Source: Litoditis marina (lineage: Eukaryota > Nematoda > Chromadorea > Rhabditida > Rhabditidae). Taken from it: a stretch of 64,000 nt of DNA. Both the position numbers and the translations under genes were made by a program. Position 1 is the first letter of the stretch, and each line of letters begins with the position of its first letter. The notes under the pieces are model-generated. The model ran no database searches and was not told the origin of the DNA. It saw only the letters and a list, made by a program, of their open reading frames with translations. Shown one piece after another: positions 12,317-24,900 of this stretch. The stretch lies in NCBI GenBank assembly GCA_964036275.1, contig OZ038434.1:16233879-16297878 (forward strand), in the 5' to 3' direction.

Positions 12317-15300
12317 ATGTCGGAGGAGCAGGTATTTTATCTTTTTTCCCCTAGGTCTCTGATTTGACTAGTTCGCAGAGAAATTGCTGTGCCTATTTTA
12401 AAGTGGGCTTTCTCTCAGAACTTTGACTCTCTCCAACTTGAACTTCTTTTGAATAATGAAAATCATGTGGTTTAACTTTTTGCAACCTCTACTGAAAAAA
12501 GCTTGAAATTAAATACGCAGGGGAGTTTAAAACACAATCAATGTGAAAACTGTAGACATTCTATAATAATGTACCCAAAAGGATTGAAAAACTCTTCTTT
12601 TTACCTATTTCTATTCTTTTAATAATTTTCTTTTTCCCAGAGTACAGCGAAGAACATGTCGGTGAACATTGAGATGGAGGAGGGAGAACCGCTTGGCGCC
12701 GTGCCAAACGACAAGCTGATCATCACCAAGATTCAGGCCGGAACCATCGCTGAGGGAAAACTGAGAGTAAGTTACACAATGCTTTTCGTAATTCTTAAAT
12801 TCTACAGCTCATAAGTTACCTCATAACGTTCAATAACTATTTTTCCTGTTCTTCACTACCATACTAGACCTAATTTGCGAGAAATCGGAAAAATACACAT
12901 TAGCATGATATCTCTTTATGTTTTCCTGTGCACTGCTGAGGAAAGTTAGTCTTATAGCTCGTCCTTTTTACGTTGTACATTGCATATTGCAAACCTATCT
13001 GTAACTGAAGTCAAAAATACAAACTAACTTATACTGTAGGCATAACTATAAGAACCTAACGAATTCTATGTTTCACATGTATTTTTGACCAAATTTCGTC
13101 TTTGCGGAAAAGAATGCGCATTAGTGATATTGTTATTTTAGGTCGGAGATCAGATTCTGAAGGTGAACAACATTGCGACCAAGGACTCTAACCACTTCTT
13201 CGATCAGCTGAGATTCGCCTCCCCCTGCGCCTGCATCGATATTTGTCGGTGAGTTGGACAGACCGATTTCAGCTGCCGCCTAGACAAAAATTGCGTGGGG
13301 CCTGGAGACGAGTAAGAAAGTCTGGCTTTGTTTTCAACGCGTTTCCAGGCATTTACGTATTTCCAACGTGTTTACTGGGATATGGAAACCGAAAATTGCA
13401 CGTGCGAAACATGTTAGAAAACTGAATGTCCATTCTCCCACATTTAAGTTTACAGAAAGAACTTTTTACAGAAACTATTACGCTCATCATCTCAACAGTC
13501 AGACATGGGAGAGGGGGGCACACTTTCAACGCACTTTCTATAAATAGATTATCAAATTTTGATTTTCAATTGTGACACGGTAATTATTTTTTCACTCGCG
13601 GTTCTCACATTACATATAGCTAGATCGACATTAGTTCGTTGTTTCAGTTTAGTGGCTGCACTGTTCTTAAAACTACGTTGTAGTTATTTTACGTCTGTTC
13701 TGCACTTTCAGTGACGAGAAGCGTTGGGAGGAGCTGGAGTCTCGTATCTACATTCCCCTGGAGCGTCAGAAGCTGATTCAGAAGAGAGATGGCTTCGTCT
13801 ACTTCCTCGCCAAACTGGTCTACACTGCCGGAGGTCCCAAGCTCGGGCTCGGTATCAAACATTACCAAAATCGAGTTCTCGTCTCTCGTACTGACTCCGG
13901 ATCTATTGCCAGTGCTCAGCTGCAGGTTGGAGAACAAACAACTCCGTTCCGTCAAATAAGCTACGTATCACTACGTATCTACGTATATAATAAGCTACTA
14001 TTTAATAAGCTACGTATCAAATAAGCTACGTATCTACGTATCTAATAAGCTACGCATCAAAGAATCAAATAAGCAAATAGTTCACGGTTAAACTACGTAA
14101 AACACGTGTTTTAGGAACTTTTATAGGAAGAGTTTAGTGGACTCTTTGACAAAGGCAGTTGAAGTTTTCACGAACCCACAGTGCTTTGTACTTGATAACC
14201 AAAGTTCGAGGTTTGATGGAAGCTCATTTTCTTTTTTTGTATTCTCATATCGATCAAGAGCTTTTTTTCAGGTCGGTGACCATTTGATTGACATCGACGA
14301 GAGCCCCGTGACTGACAAGGATGTCGCTCGCACTCTCCTCGTCAAGGGACTCAAGGTATGCAAAATATAGTCGTTGCCAACGGAGAGGCGGGAGGGTATT
14401 GTATATCTCACTTCCGCTGTGTACGCACACATATCTCCGTTTTCAAAGCTTGACCGATATGAGCTCTAATAGCGCAATGGTTAGTGCCCTGCTATGAATA
14501 TTTTGCTCGCATGTTCAATTCCGGCGAGAGACAGACATTTATATACTTGTCACTGACTATAACTAACTGATTTGTAGTTTAAATCTGCGAGATAAAACTA
14601 CAAACACCCCCCTAGCGCGAAACTGCATATTAGCCGGTCTTTCTTCAAATAAAGACCATATTCTCACTTCTACCATTTGAGGGAACAAAACTAGTTCTCT
14701 AAACTTTCGATTACCGAAATACCGAGATAAACTCCTGAAATAAAGATAAACTAAACTTCCGAAAAAGATTCCAAACAGTCGGAATTCCGATTGTAGAATA
14801 ATAAGCTAACCAATCCTTCATCCTCCTCTATATTCAATTATTTATGAGTTGTCTGCTTTCATTTTCTAAGAGGGGTTTAACTGATGATGACCCAACCCTC
14901 TGAGAAAAACCCAGAACCGTCTTAAATCAGGGTCGAAACGGTTTTGAGTACATCTCTTACTGAACACATTAACCTAATCATACTCAACTACTACTCAACT
15001 GAACATCTGATATTTGTTCGACGTTGTAACAAACCTTCTCATTTCCAGGCGAAGGGCGTGGTGACTTCTGTGGTGGAGCGTCCTGAGACGGCGGAGGCGA
15101 AACACTGGGTTCAGCAGGCGTTGGCGGTGCAAACAGACCAGCCCCCTTCGGTTCAGATGAACTCCGACGTCCGCGCAATTGCCAAGAGAATCGCCGCAGG
15201 ACTCAAGGAACCCAAACAGGTCAGCTTCTATTTAGAAACATTCAACAGCACAATAGTGACCGCGAGAAAGATGTGGCATGGTCTTGTAGAGGAACACGGT

Positions 15301-15605
15301 GAATTTAAGTTTGACCAACATTACAAAACCGTTTAGTTCGAGGTTCGAGTGAAATAAATGACTAGAAGTTACTATTTAGGTTGCTCTTTTCTTCAGTATT
15401 ACTTCTTTGCGATGAATCATAGATTTGAAATAGAAAAGGTAGGATTCAAAACTAAATTTGCTCTAATAAATCATTGTTTCAGCAGCCGAAGTCTATTCTG
15501 GTGCAGGGTCCCGCGGAGAAGAGAGTTCAGATCAACGACGGACACCAGGCCCACGTGATCGCCTCCGACCACGAGGGAAAGACCCTTCGCGCCGTCAAGA
15601 AGTAA
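12317..15605 (+). CDS. Two-PDZ-domain protein, nematode type
   Basis: Scaffold-type protein; PDZ domains bind C-terminal tails of partner proteins, but the partner here is unknown. Seven exons with matching phases: 12317-12331, 12641-12766, 13142-13248, 13712-13925, 14272-14355, 15049-15219 and 15483-15605, giving 279 residues. The first PDZ spans about residues 10-85 with carboxylate-binding loop EPLGAV and the helix around VGDQILKVNN. The second spans about 115-190 with loop GPKLGLGIK, then NRVLVSRTDSGSIA and VGDHLIDIDESPV. The tail holds VQMNSDVRAIA and ends in LRAVKK; this layout fits PDZ proteins expanded in nematodes. The last intron ends in CAGCAG, a tandem acceptor that would add or drop one Gln. 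Poly(A) signal AATAAA at 15644-15649. Exons are clearly GC-richer than introns. No lesion seen. Confidence 0.9.
13945..14075 (+). repeat. Degenerate tandem repeat AATAAGCTACGTATC
   Basis: Short units built from AATAAGCTACGTATCAA and CTACGTAT repeat about six times in intron 4 of the PDZ gene. Confidence 0.75.
14461..14532 (+). other. Weak tRNA-like sequence in PDZ intron
   Basis: An A-box-like TAGCGCAATGGTTA starts at 14470 and a B-box-like GTTCAATTCC lies at 14513-14522, with normal spacing. The stems pair poorly, so this is at best a decayed tRNA or SINE head. Confidence 0.3.
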
Positions 15606-15649
15606 CATGAATGAAGATTAAAATAGTCTATTTCAGTAAAAAGAATAAA

Positions 15650-16111
15650 ATAGGAATGTTCATCGAAATCTGAAACTGAAAACCTTTTCTGTGTGAAAGA
15701 ATCTCAGTGCAAGAGTTAGTTGTCACACTGTTTGGCCGAAACCGAAAGGTGAAGGGACGATTTGGCATGTTTTTTTGCGAATTCTCAAATTTCGTTGAAC
15801 AACTCCGGTATTTTCACTGGTGACTGTCCTGTAAAAGACAAAAATCAGGACTGATATCTAGCTTTCAAACTACAACTGAAAAGCAGGGCGATCAAACTAC
15901 AAACAAACTACAACTTGGTTGTCCAAGGAATTTTCTGACGTGAACGGACGTGAATTAGGTAAACAAGAAATCGAAGCGAGAAAAGGTGAGGTTAAGTGTC
16001 ATTCGGTTTTTCTGTTTACTTTTAGTATAATGACGGAGATTGTGAGAATACGGAGTTGGTGCCACGAACAGAAAACCGCTGGGGCCAACGAAAATTATAC
16101 AAAATAGAATG
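15650..16111. other. Intergenic stretch after the PDZ gene
   Basis: AT-rich, no gene. At 15865-15915 the AAACTACAAC motif occurs three times, part of the dispersed small foldback family. Nothing else recognised. Confidence 0.45.
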
Positions 16112-16410
16112 AATTGGGTGAAAAATTAATCGGCCAATTCTACAACTAACCGGGTTTTCCGGTAACCTAACCCTTTTTTGGTAACCTTTTTTTCAGGTTA
16201 CCTTAGTAGGTAACCTGGAAGTGACCTAAAACTAAAATCCGGTTACCGTTCGAAGTAACGGTAAAAACCACATTTCGCATTAGAAAAACGGGTAACCGGT
16301 TTTCATTTTAGGTTCCCATCCGGTTACTTACCGAGGTAACCAGAAAAAGAGGTTACCAAAAAAAGGTTAGGTTACCTAAAAACCCGGTTAGATATAGAAT
16401 TCACCCAATT
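16112..16410. mobile_element. Foldback MITE built from GGTTACC modules
   Basis: Ends are AATTGGGTGA and its reverse complement TCACCCAATT. The whole 299 bp is one long imperfect hairpin: the left arm (CCGGTAACCTAACCC, then several GGTAACC blocks) mirrors the right arm. No coding capacity. Its centre lies near 16265. Confidence 0.8.
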
Positions 16411-17034
16411 AAGGCCTCAACAACAGGATTTAAGCTGATTGAACATTTCAAAAAAGCTTCGAATCATATTGCTAACGCAAGATTAGAACAAGTTGGGATA
16501 AAGCCAAAAAAACTTTCCGTGAATATATACTATTTATTTATATATAACTCCGAAAAAGCAAATTATAAAAAATCAATATATATATATTTTCGGTTGCAGT
16601 TGAGAAACATTGGAAAGTGTGAATAAACAGTGAGTGGTTCGGCAGTAAAGTGGCGCCAAATTATCAGAGAAGATGAGTTATGGAAGTGATAAGGATAGAT
16701 GGGATGATACCAGGCAGTAGGGGGAAGGTGGGGAAAACAGCTACAGGAAGATCTGTTTTTTTTAATGGAATTCCTACAATATGACGTCTATACTATTTAT
16801 AGATCAATCTGTCTGCCATGTACATTTTCACGGGAGCTGGCTACAGTAAGATTAGATTTCCAGGGAAAAGTAGAATAGAACAACTTCAGTCAATTCCATT
16901 TTCACTGATTTTCCACCGTATACCACGAGTTAATGAGTTTTGGTCATTAGTAACCAGCAAATGCAAGGGTATCATGTTTGAAAAAACAACAAATAAACAT
17001 TCTATAATTGTGGTTTGTATAGTACGTCCTCGTG
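16411..17034. other. AT-rich spacer
   Basis: No gene or clear repeat. A short (TA)n stretch occurs at about 16577-16590. Confidence 0.4.
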
Positions 17035-17135
17035 GACTACTACAGTATGACAGAAAATCTTGCTTCGGGTATGCGAGACTTTTCTGATAACATAGATATA
17101 CATGAAAAGGTAAGAGTCAGGTATCAGTCATTTCC

Positions 17136-17872
17136 TGGAGATCAGCTTTATGTTCGCAATTAGCGAGACAACCATCGTAAAATCAATTATAGAAGAGCGA
17201 GCCTGAACAGCGAACATAAAGCTCAACTTGGAAACATAACGCGGTACTAGAAAACATAACGCGGTATTGCCAACAGTTTTTAGGCTTGGTTATCAGTGAA
17301 GTTATGGGAAATATTTAAACCTGCCCAGATTAGTGCAAAGTGTAAAGGAAGAAAACCATATATGCTGTTCGAATTAAATATTTGTCACATTTACTTTAGT
17401 TTACCTAATAAAAAGGCTTAGGCTTAGGTAAGCCATGGTTCCTAGAATAGGTCGTTGAACCTTAAGTCACTGGCTCGTTGCGCCTCAGGTTACTGGCTCG
17501 TTGCAGTTTGAGGCGAAATTTTGAGGGAGAAATTTAGATTACCGACATCCGACTGTTTTTTATATTATATGATTCTAATAGTTACCATTTTTTGTGAACT
17601 TGTAACGAAGCATAAATCCAACCTGACACCAGAAATGGCATTAGATATGTCAACTGAGTAAATTCTCTCATAATGTATGAAACTCTACCGCCCTGTGTTC
17701 TCAACTTTCGCGTAGTGTTCTCTCTAACCGCGTTATGTTCTCTCTAACCGCGTTATGTTCTCTCTAACGGCGTTATGTTCTCTCTGACCGCGTTATGTTC
17801 GCAATTAAGAGAGAGTTAGGCGATATGTTCGCGAGCGAGCCATCTAGGGGCCGAACATGTAGCAGCAGACCC
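17136..17872. mobile_element. Insertion with 9-bp target duplication inside the 1-kb repeat
   Basis: GTCATTTCC occurs at 17127-17135 and again at 17873-17881; the other copy of the host repeat (near 52910) has a single GTCATTCCC and no insert. This fits a 737-bp transposon with a 9-bp target site duplication, the size range made by Mutator-like elements. Inside, a 20-bp unit containing CGTTATGTTCTCTCTAAC is repeated in tandem at about 17711-17800, and related TTATGTTCGC words occur at both ends. Confidence 0.8.
17711..17802 (+). repeat. 20-bp tandem repeat
   Basis: About four and a half units of CGTTATGTTCTCTCTAACCG with few changes, inside the 737-bp insertion. Confidence 0.85.
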
Positions 17873-18975
17873 GTCATTTCCGCCGAGACCTATTGGCATC
17901 GTGCCCTTATTTTTGGCTATACATACTCCAGAAAGATTGGCGCCAATTTTCTGCAATTGGCCAGCTACAAAAGCGAGAGAGTATGCAGGTCAATGACGCG
18001 CAGACAGGCTACGACAGTCTGCGTCTCTCTGACCTGCACACTCTCTCGTTCAGCCAATAAAAAAGTGGCTGGGAATTGTCTACTATTTCTTATAGCATAC
18101 ACGCAATTTTGTTTTCGAAAAACTCCCACAAAACCGTTACTTTTGATTTTAGATTAGGCCTCAGTTTTAGCTATGATTGAGAAGTCCCTTTTTTCTGATT
18201 TCCGTTAATTCTTGAACCGTCTTCTACTTCCAACTGATTTAGGAATGCAGCCAACGCTGTCAGCTATATGCTAGGTAGACAGCACCGAATACCAATATCA
18301 TGGCTAAATATTCCAAAAACCATATATTTCTAGAAGTGAGCGAAAGCGAACAATACTGAATAATTACCATATCAACATTTGTAGAAGCCGTGCTAAGAAA
18401 TTAAACGTAGTTTTGGATGAGATACAAGCACTTCACTAGTTTACATGCAGACAACTAACAACTAATAAACAAACAATATTTTTATGCCTGTTTGCGATCT
18501 GTATAATATTTAGAAAAAAACAAAATATTAAAAAGTAAATGAATTTATTAGCAGAGACGAATCGTGTGAAGCGTGGGTGAAAAGTGGTGTATGGCGACAG
18601 CAGTTGCGATCCCTACTTCGAGCAGGAACGATAGCAGAAGCACGGGGAAGGAGCGGGTGCATACATCTAAAGTAGTCAAGTACATGCAGCAAAACAAAAC
18701 GTAGTAGTACATAGTAAACGTACAAAAAGCACATAGAACTTTTTACTAAACGTACGTCCTTACATAGTACATAGTAAGTAGTAAACGTAGTTCGAAACGT
18801 GTAGTGATGATGTGTAGGCAGCGAATCGGTTACCTGCGGAGGTTTCCCTTCAAATATCAAATATCGTAATAAAAACTCCGTAGCGCAAAAATACCTAATC
18901 GACGAAAAAAGGTGAGAAAACGGTTACTCGAGTAGAAGCAAAATGGAAAACTAACCAGTATCCTAGTTAACTTAA

Positions 18976-21900
18976 TCACGATCCGGTACGGTGAGGGAGG
19001 GTGCGGATTGCATGGGTTCCAGAGACATCGGGGTAACCGGCAGGGCGCGGCAGCACATTCAGTTTTTGCTACAAAGAGAAATCATATAGCATGAAGCTGG
19101 AACTTTTAATGAACGTGATAGTTTCTCGCTGTCGCTCTCTCTCTCTTTTTCTCCCCCTTCCTTCATATCCCGTCCTTCCACCTTAACTACCTTCCTCCAA
19201 CCGTCCTTCCACTTTAACTACCTTCCTCCAACCGTCCTTCTTTCCTTAACCATCCCTCCATCTTTGCCTTTCAACTCCTTTCCACCTTCGCCCTCTCTTT
19301 TTCTCTCTCTCCCTCCCTCCCTCCCCACCGTCCATTCCACCTCAACCGACTCCCTTCCTATTACGACCGACCAGTCCTTCCACCTTAACTCCCTTACTTC
19401 CTTGCCAGGCATTTTCCCCCCTCTTTCTATCTATAGTCCAAATCACTTTCTTTCTCTCCCAAATAGAATACAAACCGAATAAAACTTCCTTTTCCGTGAT
19501 GTGTCTATTTTCCTCCTCCTTCGTGACGGGATTCCAATGGTACGTGGGTCGCACGAGTCGACGGCACGTGACAGTGACCTGTGAGAGACTAGATACACGT
19601 AAGTGACAAACATGGAGAGATAGTAATAACAACAAACTTCAAACTTTATTATTAAACATTTCACAAAGAAAATCATCATGGCTATAGTGATTGTATGAAA
19701 ATAATTTATAACAATTCTTATATAAACTGAAAGCCACTAGATATACGGCTATGAACCAACCATCTGAAGATGAGCAGATGACTGCACTCCTCGGGACTGT
19801 CAACTGGCAGTAGCTGGCAGCAACCAACCTGGACTGGAGCTAGTTGCGTGGCGGCGGGCGGTTTTCTGAAAGATATATTGTTTCTAGTTCCGAAAAATGT
19901 AAACCAAAATGTACAACCAGTAAAAACCAATGACACAAAACATATTCCAAAGCTTTTCACGAATAAAGTGGAGCACGTATCTTTCTCGAACGAAAACCTT
20001 CGTATAGGCAAGAAACCGTTTTAGAAACTAGAAGTGGCCTGATTACAAAACAACCGGTTGACTGACATTCTTCAAATAAGTCATTTTATGTATGTTCTTG
20101 AACCAGCCAGCTATTACGAACTCGCTTGGTCGCAGCTGGCAGCAATGACGTGAGAAAAGTTGTAAAGTGACGTAAAAACTAAAACGAACCGACTTCTCTC
20201 TGATCGCGTCCCTTTTCTCCCAGATCTTCCTTCTTTCCGTGCCTTGCCGGGCATATTCCGCGAGATAGACGACACCACAGCGGCTGGCGCATCGACGACG
20301 GGAGAGCGGGAACGGGGCTGGCTAGAACTGGGCCAAACCTAAAACGGGATGAACTAGTAACAAAACTGTATTTTATATTCAGTACTGACCTATCAAACGA
20401 ATGGATAGTCAGAACAAATTCAGCCAAAAGAGAGAAAAACATGTTAGGAACGTTAACCATCGGGCCCCTATTTTGGGTTTCTATACTGCTTTGATATAGT
20501 TATGAATTTCGAGTTCGATTTCGAATATTCATAGACTAAGCTGCTTCGGTTTTAGTTCAAAAAAAGGTTTTTATGAAACTTCGACTATTTTTGTTTATAA
20601 CCGATTGTTATAAAAAACCAAAATAGTAATTCGATATAGTTACTTCAACCAACCAAAAGTCTGACAACGAGAAGATGGCGGAACTCTCCGTTGCTCGCCA
20701 CTGGTAGCAGCTGGCAGCGACCGATCAGAAACAGCTGGCAGCAAGACGAACTAGTCGAGGCGCCTATCTAAAAGATATATTAATTCTAGTTCATACTCAG
20801 AAAATGTAAAGTAGATATGATTTATGGAGAGGAAAGTAAATCTTCCAAAATTGACTTGTAGACTTGGAACGGACAACTCATTGTGGGAGAATCACGTGTG
20901 GATAGACTGTTGAGCTAGTATCACGTGATATGTTAAGCACGACAAAATATATTAATGTAATTATACTAAAATACCATCCCACCGCACCTCTCTTCTCCAT
21001 ATTGCAGTTGGTGTACTGTGCGGGTTACGAAGAGCTCCAGGGAAGACAGCGGCTTACATGTGCCGGGTAGTGCGACTGGAAAATATAGAATGGAAATGGA
21101 AATATAGAAATATAGAACTAACTCGTCTTGATGCAAAAATATAGAGTAAAAAGATTCTAAAATGTACCAATGACTGCTTACTAACCTCCTTCCTTGGCCA
21201 TCATGAAACATGAACACCGGAAATGCCGGATTCCGGATCAGATTCCCCTAGGTAGCCGGCACCAAGACGGCAGAAGGGCGGAGACGGGGCTGACTGGTAC
21301 CTAGAAACACTCAAGATCGAATATTCCACCATTCTTTATTATCCTCAACCTAACACTCTTTTTTGTGCAGATTCGAATTCGATTCAATAAACGAGCTCCT
21401 TTTGTCGAAAATCGAAGTGCCATCTTACTAGTGAGTGCATGGAAGGAAATCCACCGTACCTTGTCGCGAAATTGGTATAAACTGACGCAAACGGGACAGT
21501 CCTTATTGCCACCTGATAGTCAGCTTCGGTCGAAACTCTTCTGCGGGAACGTCTAGAAGATAGGGTAAACATTTATAAAAGGAACAAGGACGATTAGGAA
21601 GCAAAAAATGGTTCGAAATTTTTTCCGGACAACCTCACTTAAGTACGACAGCATTTGTTAATGAAATAGCATTTGAAATAAAACATTTCTAATGAGATTT
21701 TTTTCAATACAAATAGACAACATCCAGACACCTAGAACAGAAAAGAATACATACTATAAAAATGCTTTATTCTGTGTTAGAACAAATCAAATAATCACCT
21801 TTTTTTGACGGCGATGAGTTCTGTCCACGGCTAACGACAGACAATTGGGACATAGCGGCAATGGATGGGGTACAACATTCGGACATCTGAAAAAGGTAGG

Positions 21901-24900
21901 AATGCATACTTTGGGAGGAAATAGCTGAAAGTTGACACCTACTTAGAGCAAATTCCCAATCCCACTAGTTTTAGGTTGATTTCGTTCATTTTGGGTCAAC
22001 ACTCGTAACCTGTGATGTGCAATTAATAAGTAACAACTAGAACTAGAGCGCATGTCAGCATCTAACTATCACAAATATCTGGTATTGCCTACCATTGTCA
22101 GTTTTTCCTGTTATTTGTTCTTTCTCCCAGAGTGGACAGAGTACTTTGCCTCTCGTCTCACTCGACTTTCATGAACCGGTCACGCTCCCGGCAAACCACC
22201 CACTGGAAGACAAATTATACAGTACAGCGGATGAAAACGAAAAAGGTCACCTTTACGTGCTAATTTTCATGAAAAGTGAAAGTTTTGACGGATTTAATGG
22301 GGAAACCAATACCACATATGTATGACGAGTAGAGTTAATGCAAAAAACATTAGAAACGTCCATCTAAAAACTGTAAGGCACCGCGCACTGTAATTAGGTC
22401 TACTGATTGGAAAACTATCTACATGGAAATATTATCAAAGTAAAATTATAGGGTTCACTCTTCGCAAAAAAGGCATTACAATGTGTGTTACCAAAACCAA
22501 CTGTTATTCTCTCACTTCTGATTTATGCAGCTACATAACAGTACTACAAACACGAAAAGTGTGAATACCATCATTTAGTGGTACTCATTCGATGGCTATC
22601 TATATCTGTAACATACCAATGTCTGTGAGCCCTGTTCCTCCCTACTGAAGAGTCCTCTCGCAAATGCCGAATCCTTTGCCGCCCGTCCACCTCAGCTCCG
22701 GGTCCCACTTCAACGAACCAGTCACGGTCCCGGCAATCCATCACAACCTGGCTGCAAACATGAGCCATACAGTATACGCATATGAAACAAAAACTTCACC
22801 TTCACTTTCGGATTTCGCAAACTTTTTGACAAAAAAGTAAAAGAGACATAACTTATTAACTTGTCCTCAAGTACTAAAAGGAATAATAAATTCACACAAC
22901 CTCTGGGAATACCTTTGTCATTGTCTTTAGTACTCAAGGACAGTAGAAGGCGGACAGAGGTCCATCGTGGAGCTACTAAACATTTAACCTGTGATGAGCA
23001 ATTATTGAACTACAACACGAACTAGAGCGCGTGTCAGGATCACACTACAACAAATATTTGGAGTTACCTACGCACCAATGACCGCTTGTCTCCTTCCTGA
23101 AGAGTTTTTCTCGCAGCTGCAGAATCCTTTGCCTCCCGTCTCACTCGGCTTCAACTTCCAAACAACCGGACCGAAAAGCACGAGTTTCGCATCAGGACAT
23201 GAGGTACTGATGTACTTCTCGGTGGGTTGCATCGCGGGTACCTGAAAAGAAACTGATCATAAAAATCACTAAATACACCCGAAATACTAACAACTAACAT
23301 AGGATCCAAACCTTTTGTTTATTTAAAAAGCTAGTTTTTGATTTAAAAAAATGACAAGCAGATGATTGTTATTTATAAATGGCTCACTTTGTAAAACAGT
23401 CAGGCTGTTTTAAGTGAGAAAAGTTGTTTAAGAAAGTGAAAACCAACCCAATCGTTAGAAGAATTCTTTTACCAGTCCAGATTCTCTCCAAGTCCACATG
23501 AGAACGGATCGAGGAACCAATCCATCCAACCAAGGAACAGGCACGGTCCCGGCAACCCATCCAAAACGTTGGCTGCAAACACAAATGATACAAATAAATC
23601 AAAAATGTTTACATCTAGATTTTGCTAGGGTCTTGGCATAAAACAGTAAAAGAACCACGTTTTGCAACAGTAAAGCATAGACAGTGAGATAATCATGTTT
23701 AAGCGGATTTGTACTGAAAAGAACGTTAACACTTAGGAGAAGCCGATTTTCGAGACACGGTACTCTATACCATAACAAGGAACTAACCCCTATTCTGAAC
23801 AGCTTGGACGAGTCCTTGACTTCACTTGCTTGGGACTGAGGGATGGTGATTCGGTTGAAACAGTACAGAAAACCTAGAAAGTGGCGAGAACAGATATGTC
23901 CAAACGAACGAATACAATCTCAGAAATGACATAATACATACAAGAGTACTCGTTCAGGCACAGCGACAGCACACGGAAATGTCATGCAAACTAAACATGC
24001 CATGCACGCGTGCACCCCTCCAGGCTTCAAACCGACCCAAACTGATAACTTCCCGTCCACCTTCCTTATTCTACCCTTTCTACCTTCCCTCTCTCTCTCT
24101 CTCTTCTCCCTTTCTCATACCCTTATACCCCCTCCCCTCTCTCTCTACTTCCCTTCCCGACTCGTGGTAGGAAACTTTGTTCATCGACCTGAAATATGGG
24201 GGTGTTACTTTTACTTGCAGCTTATAGTATATGTAGCTCAAAAGTTTACCCCGACTGATCAACACATGTTATTAATAGGAGTTATGAAAGGTGAAAAAGT
24301 GTAGAAAATTTTTGTTTCTTGCACAAATTGAGTCCGATAACCTGAAATATGTGACACTTTGAGAGTGGGTGTCAATATCTCCCAACAATACAATCGAAAA
24401 CAATTGTGAGAAGACCATCATATTCGAGCCATCTTCCGTTCACTTCACTGGAATGTTCTACCTAGTTACATATAACCTCCCACCTTGTTTCCAACAACGT
24501 GATCTTGGTGTGAAGTCGATCCCCCTATTGACAGCCGGTATGAAGGGGACCGCCGGAACTGCATCCATCCTGACCACCATCTCAACCGAGGAATCCAGCC
24601 AACTCTTATATGATGGCTGAAAAAGGTATATTATCCAATGTATTCAAACAAAAAGTTAATTTTGGACACAATAAAAGACCTCCAAACTATGAGCGCAAGG
24701 AAAATTCAATCTCAAATTCAAATAACACAAAAAAACCGATTATCCCATTTTTCAAAGACCCTTTTTGGTTCGAATCTTATGTGTCCAGTTGTTGAAGCAA
24801 TACGGCCAGAGTGAGAGCAAACCTTTACGAGAATAAACTTGTCCGTCCATTCAGCACGAGCCAGCCAGTGTAGTTCCGGCTGAATCGGATCCATCCCTCC

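Larger units (their letters stand above)
17035..18876 (+). repeat. 1-kb dispersed repeat, copy 1 (interrupted)
   Basis: Almost the same sequence occurs inverted at 51960-52999. Shared landmarks are TGCGAGACTTTTCTGATAAC near 17070, ACGCAGACAGGCTACGAC near 17996, and the block at 18790-18875. Copy 1 is split by a 737-bp insertion (17136-17872). Both copies keep an open frame of about 100 residues (18528-18860, minus strand here), but this may reflect recent copying rather than coding. No terminal inverted repeat was seen; the exact ends are uncertain. Confidence 0.75.
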
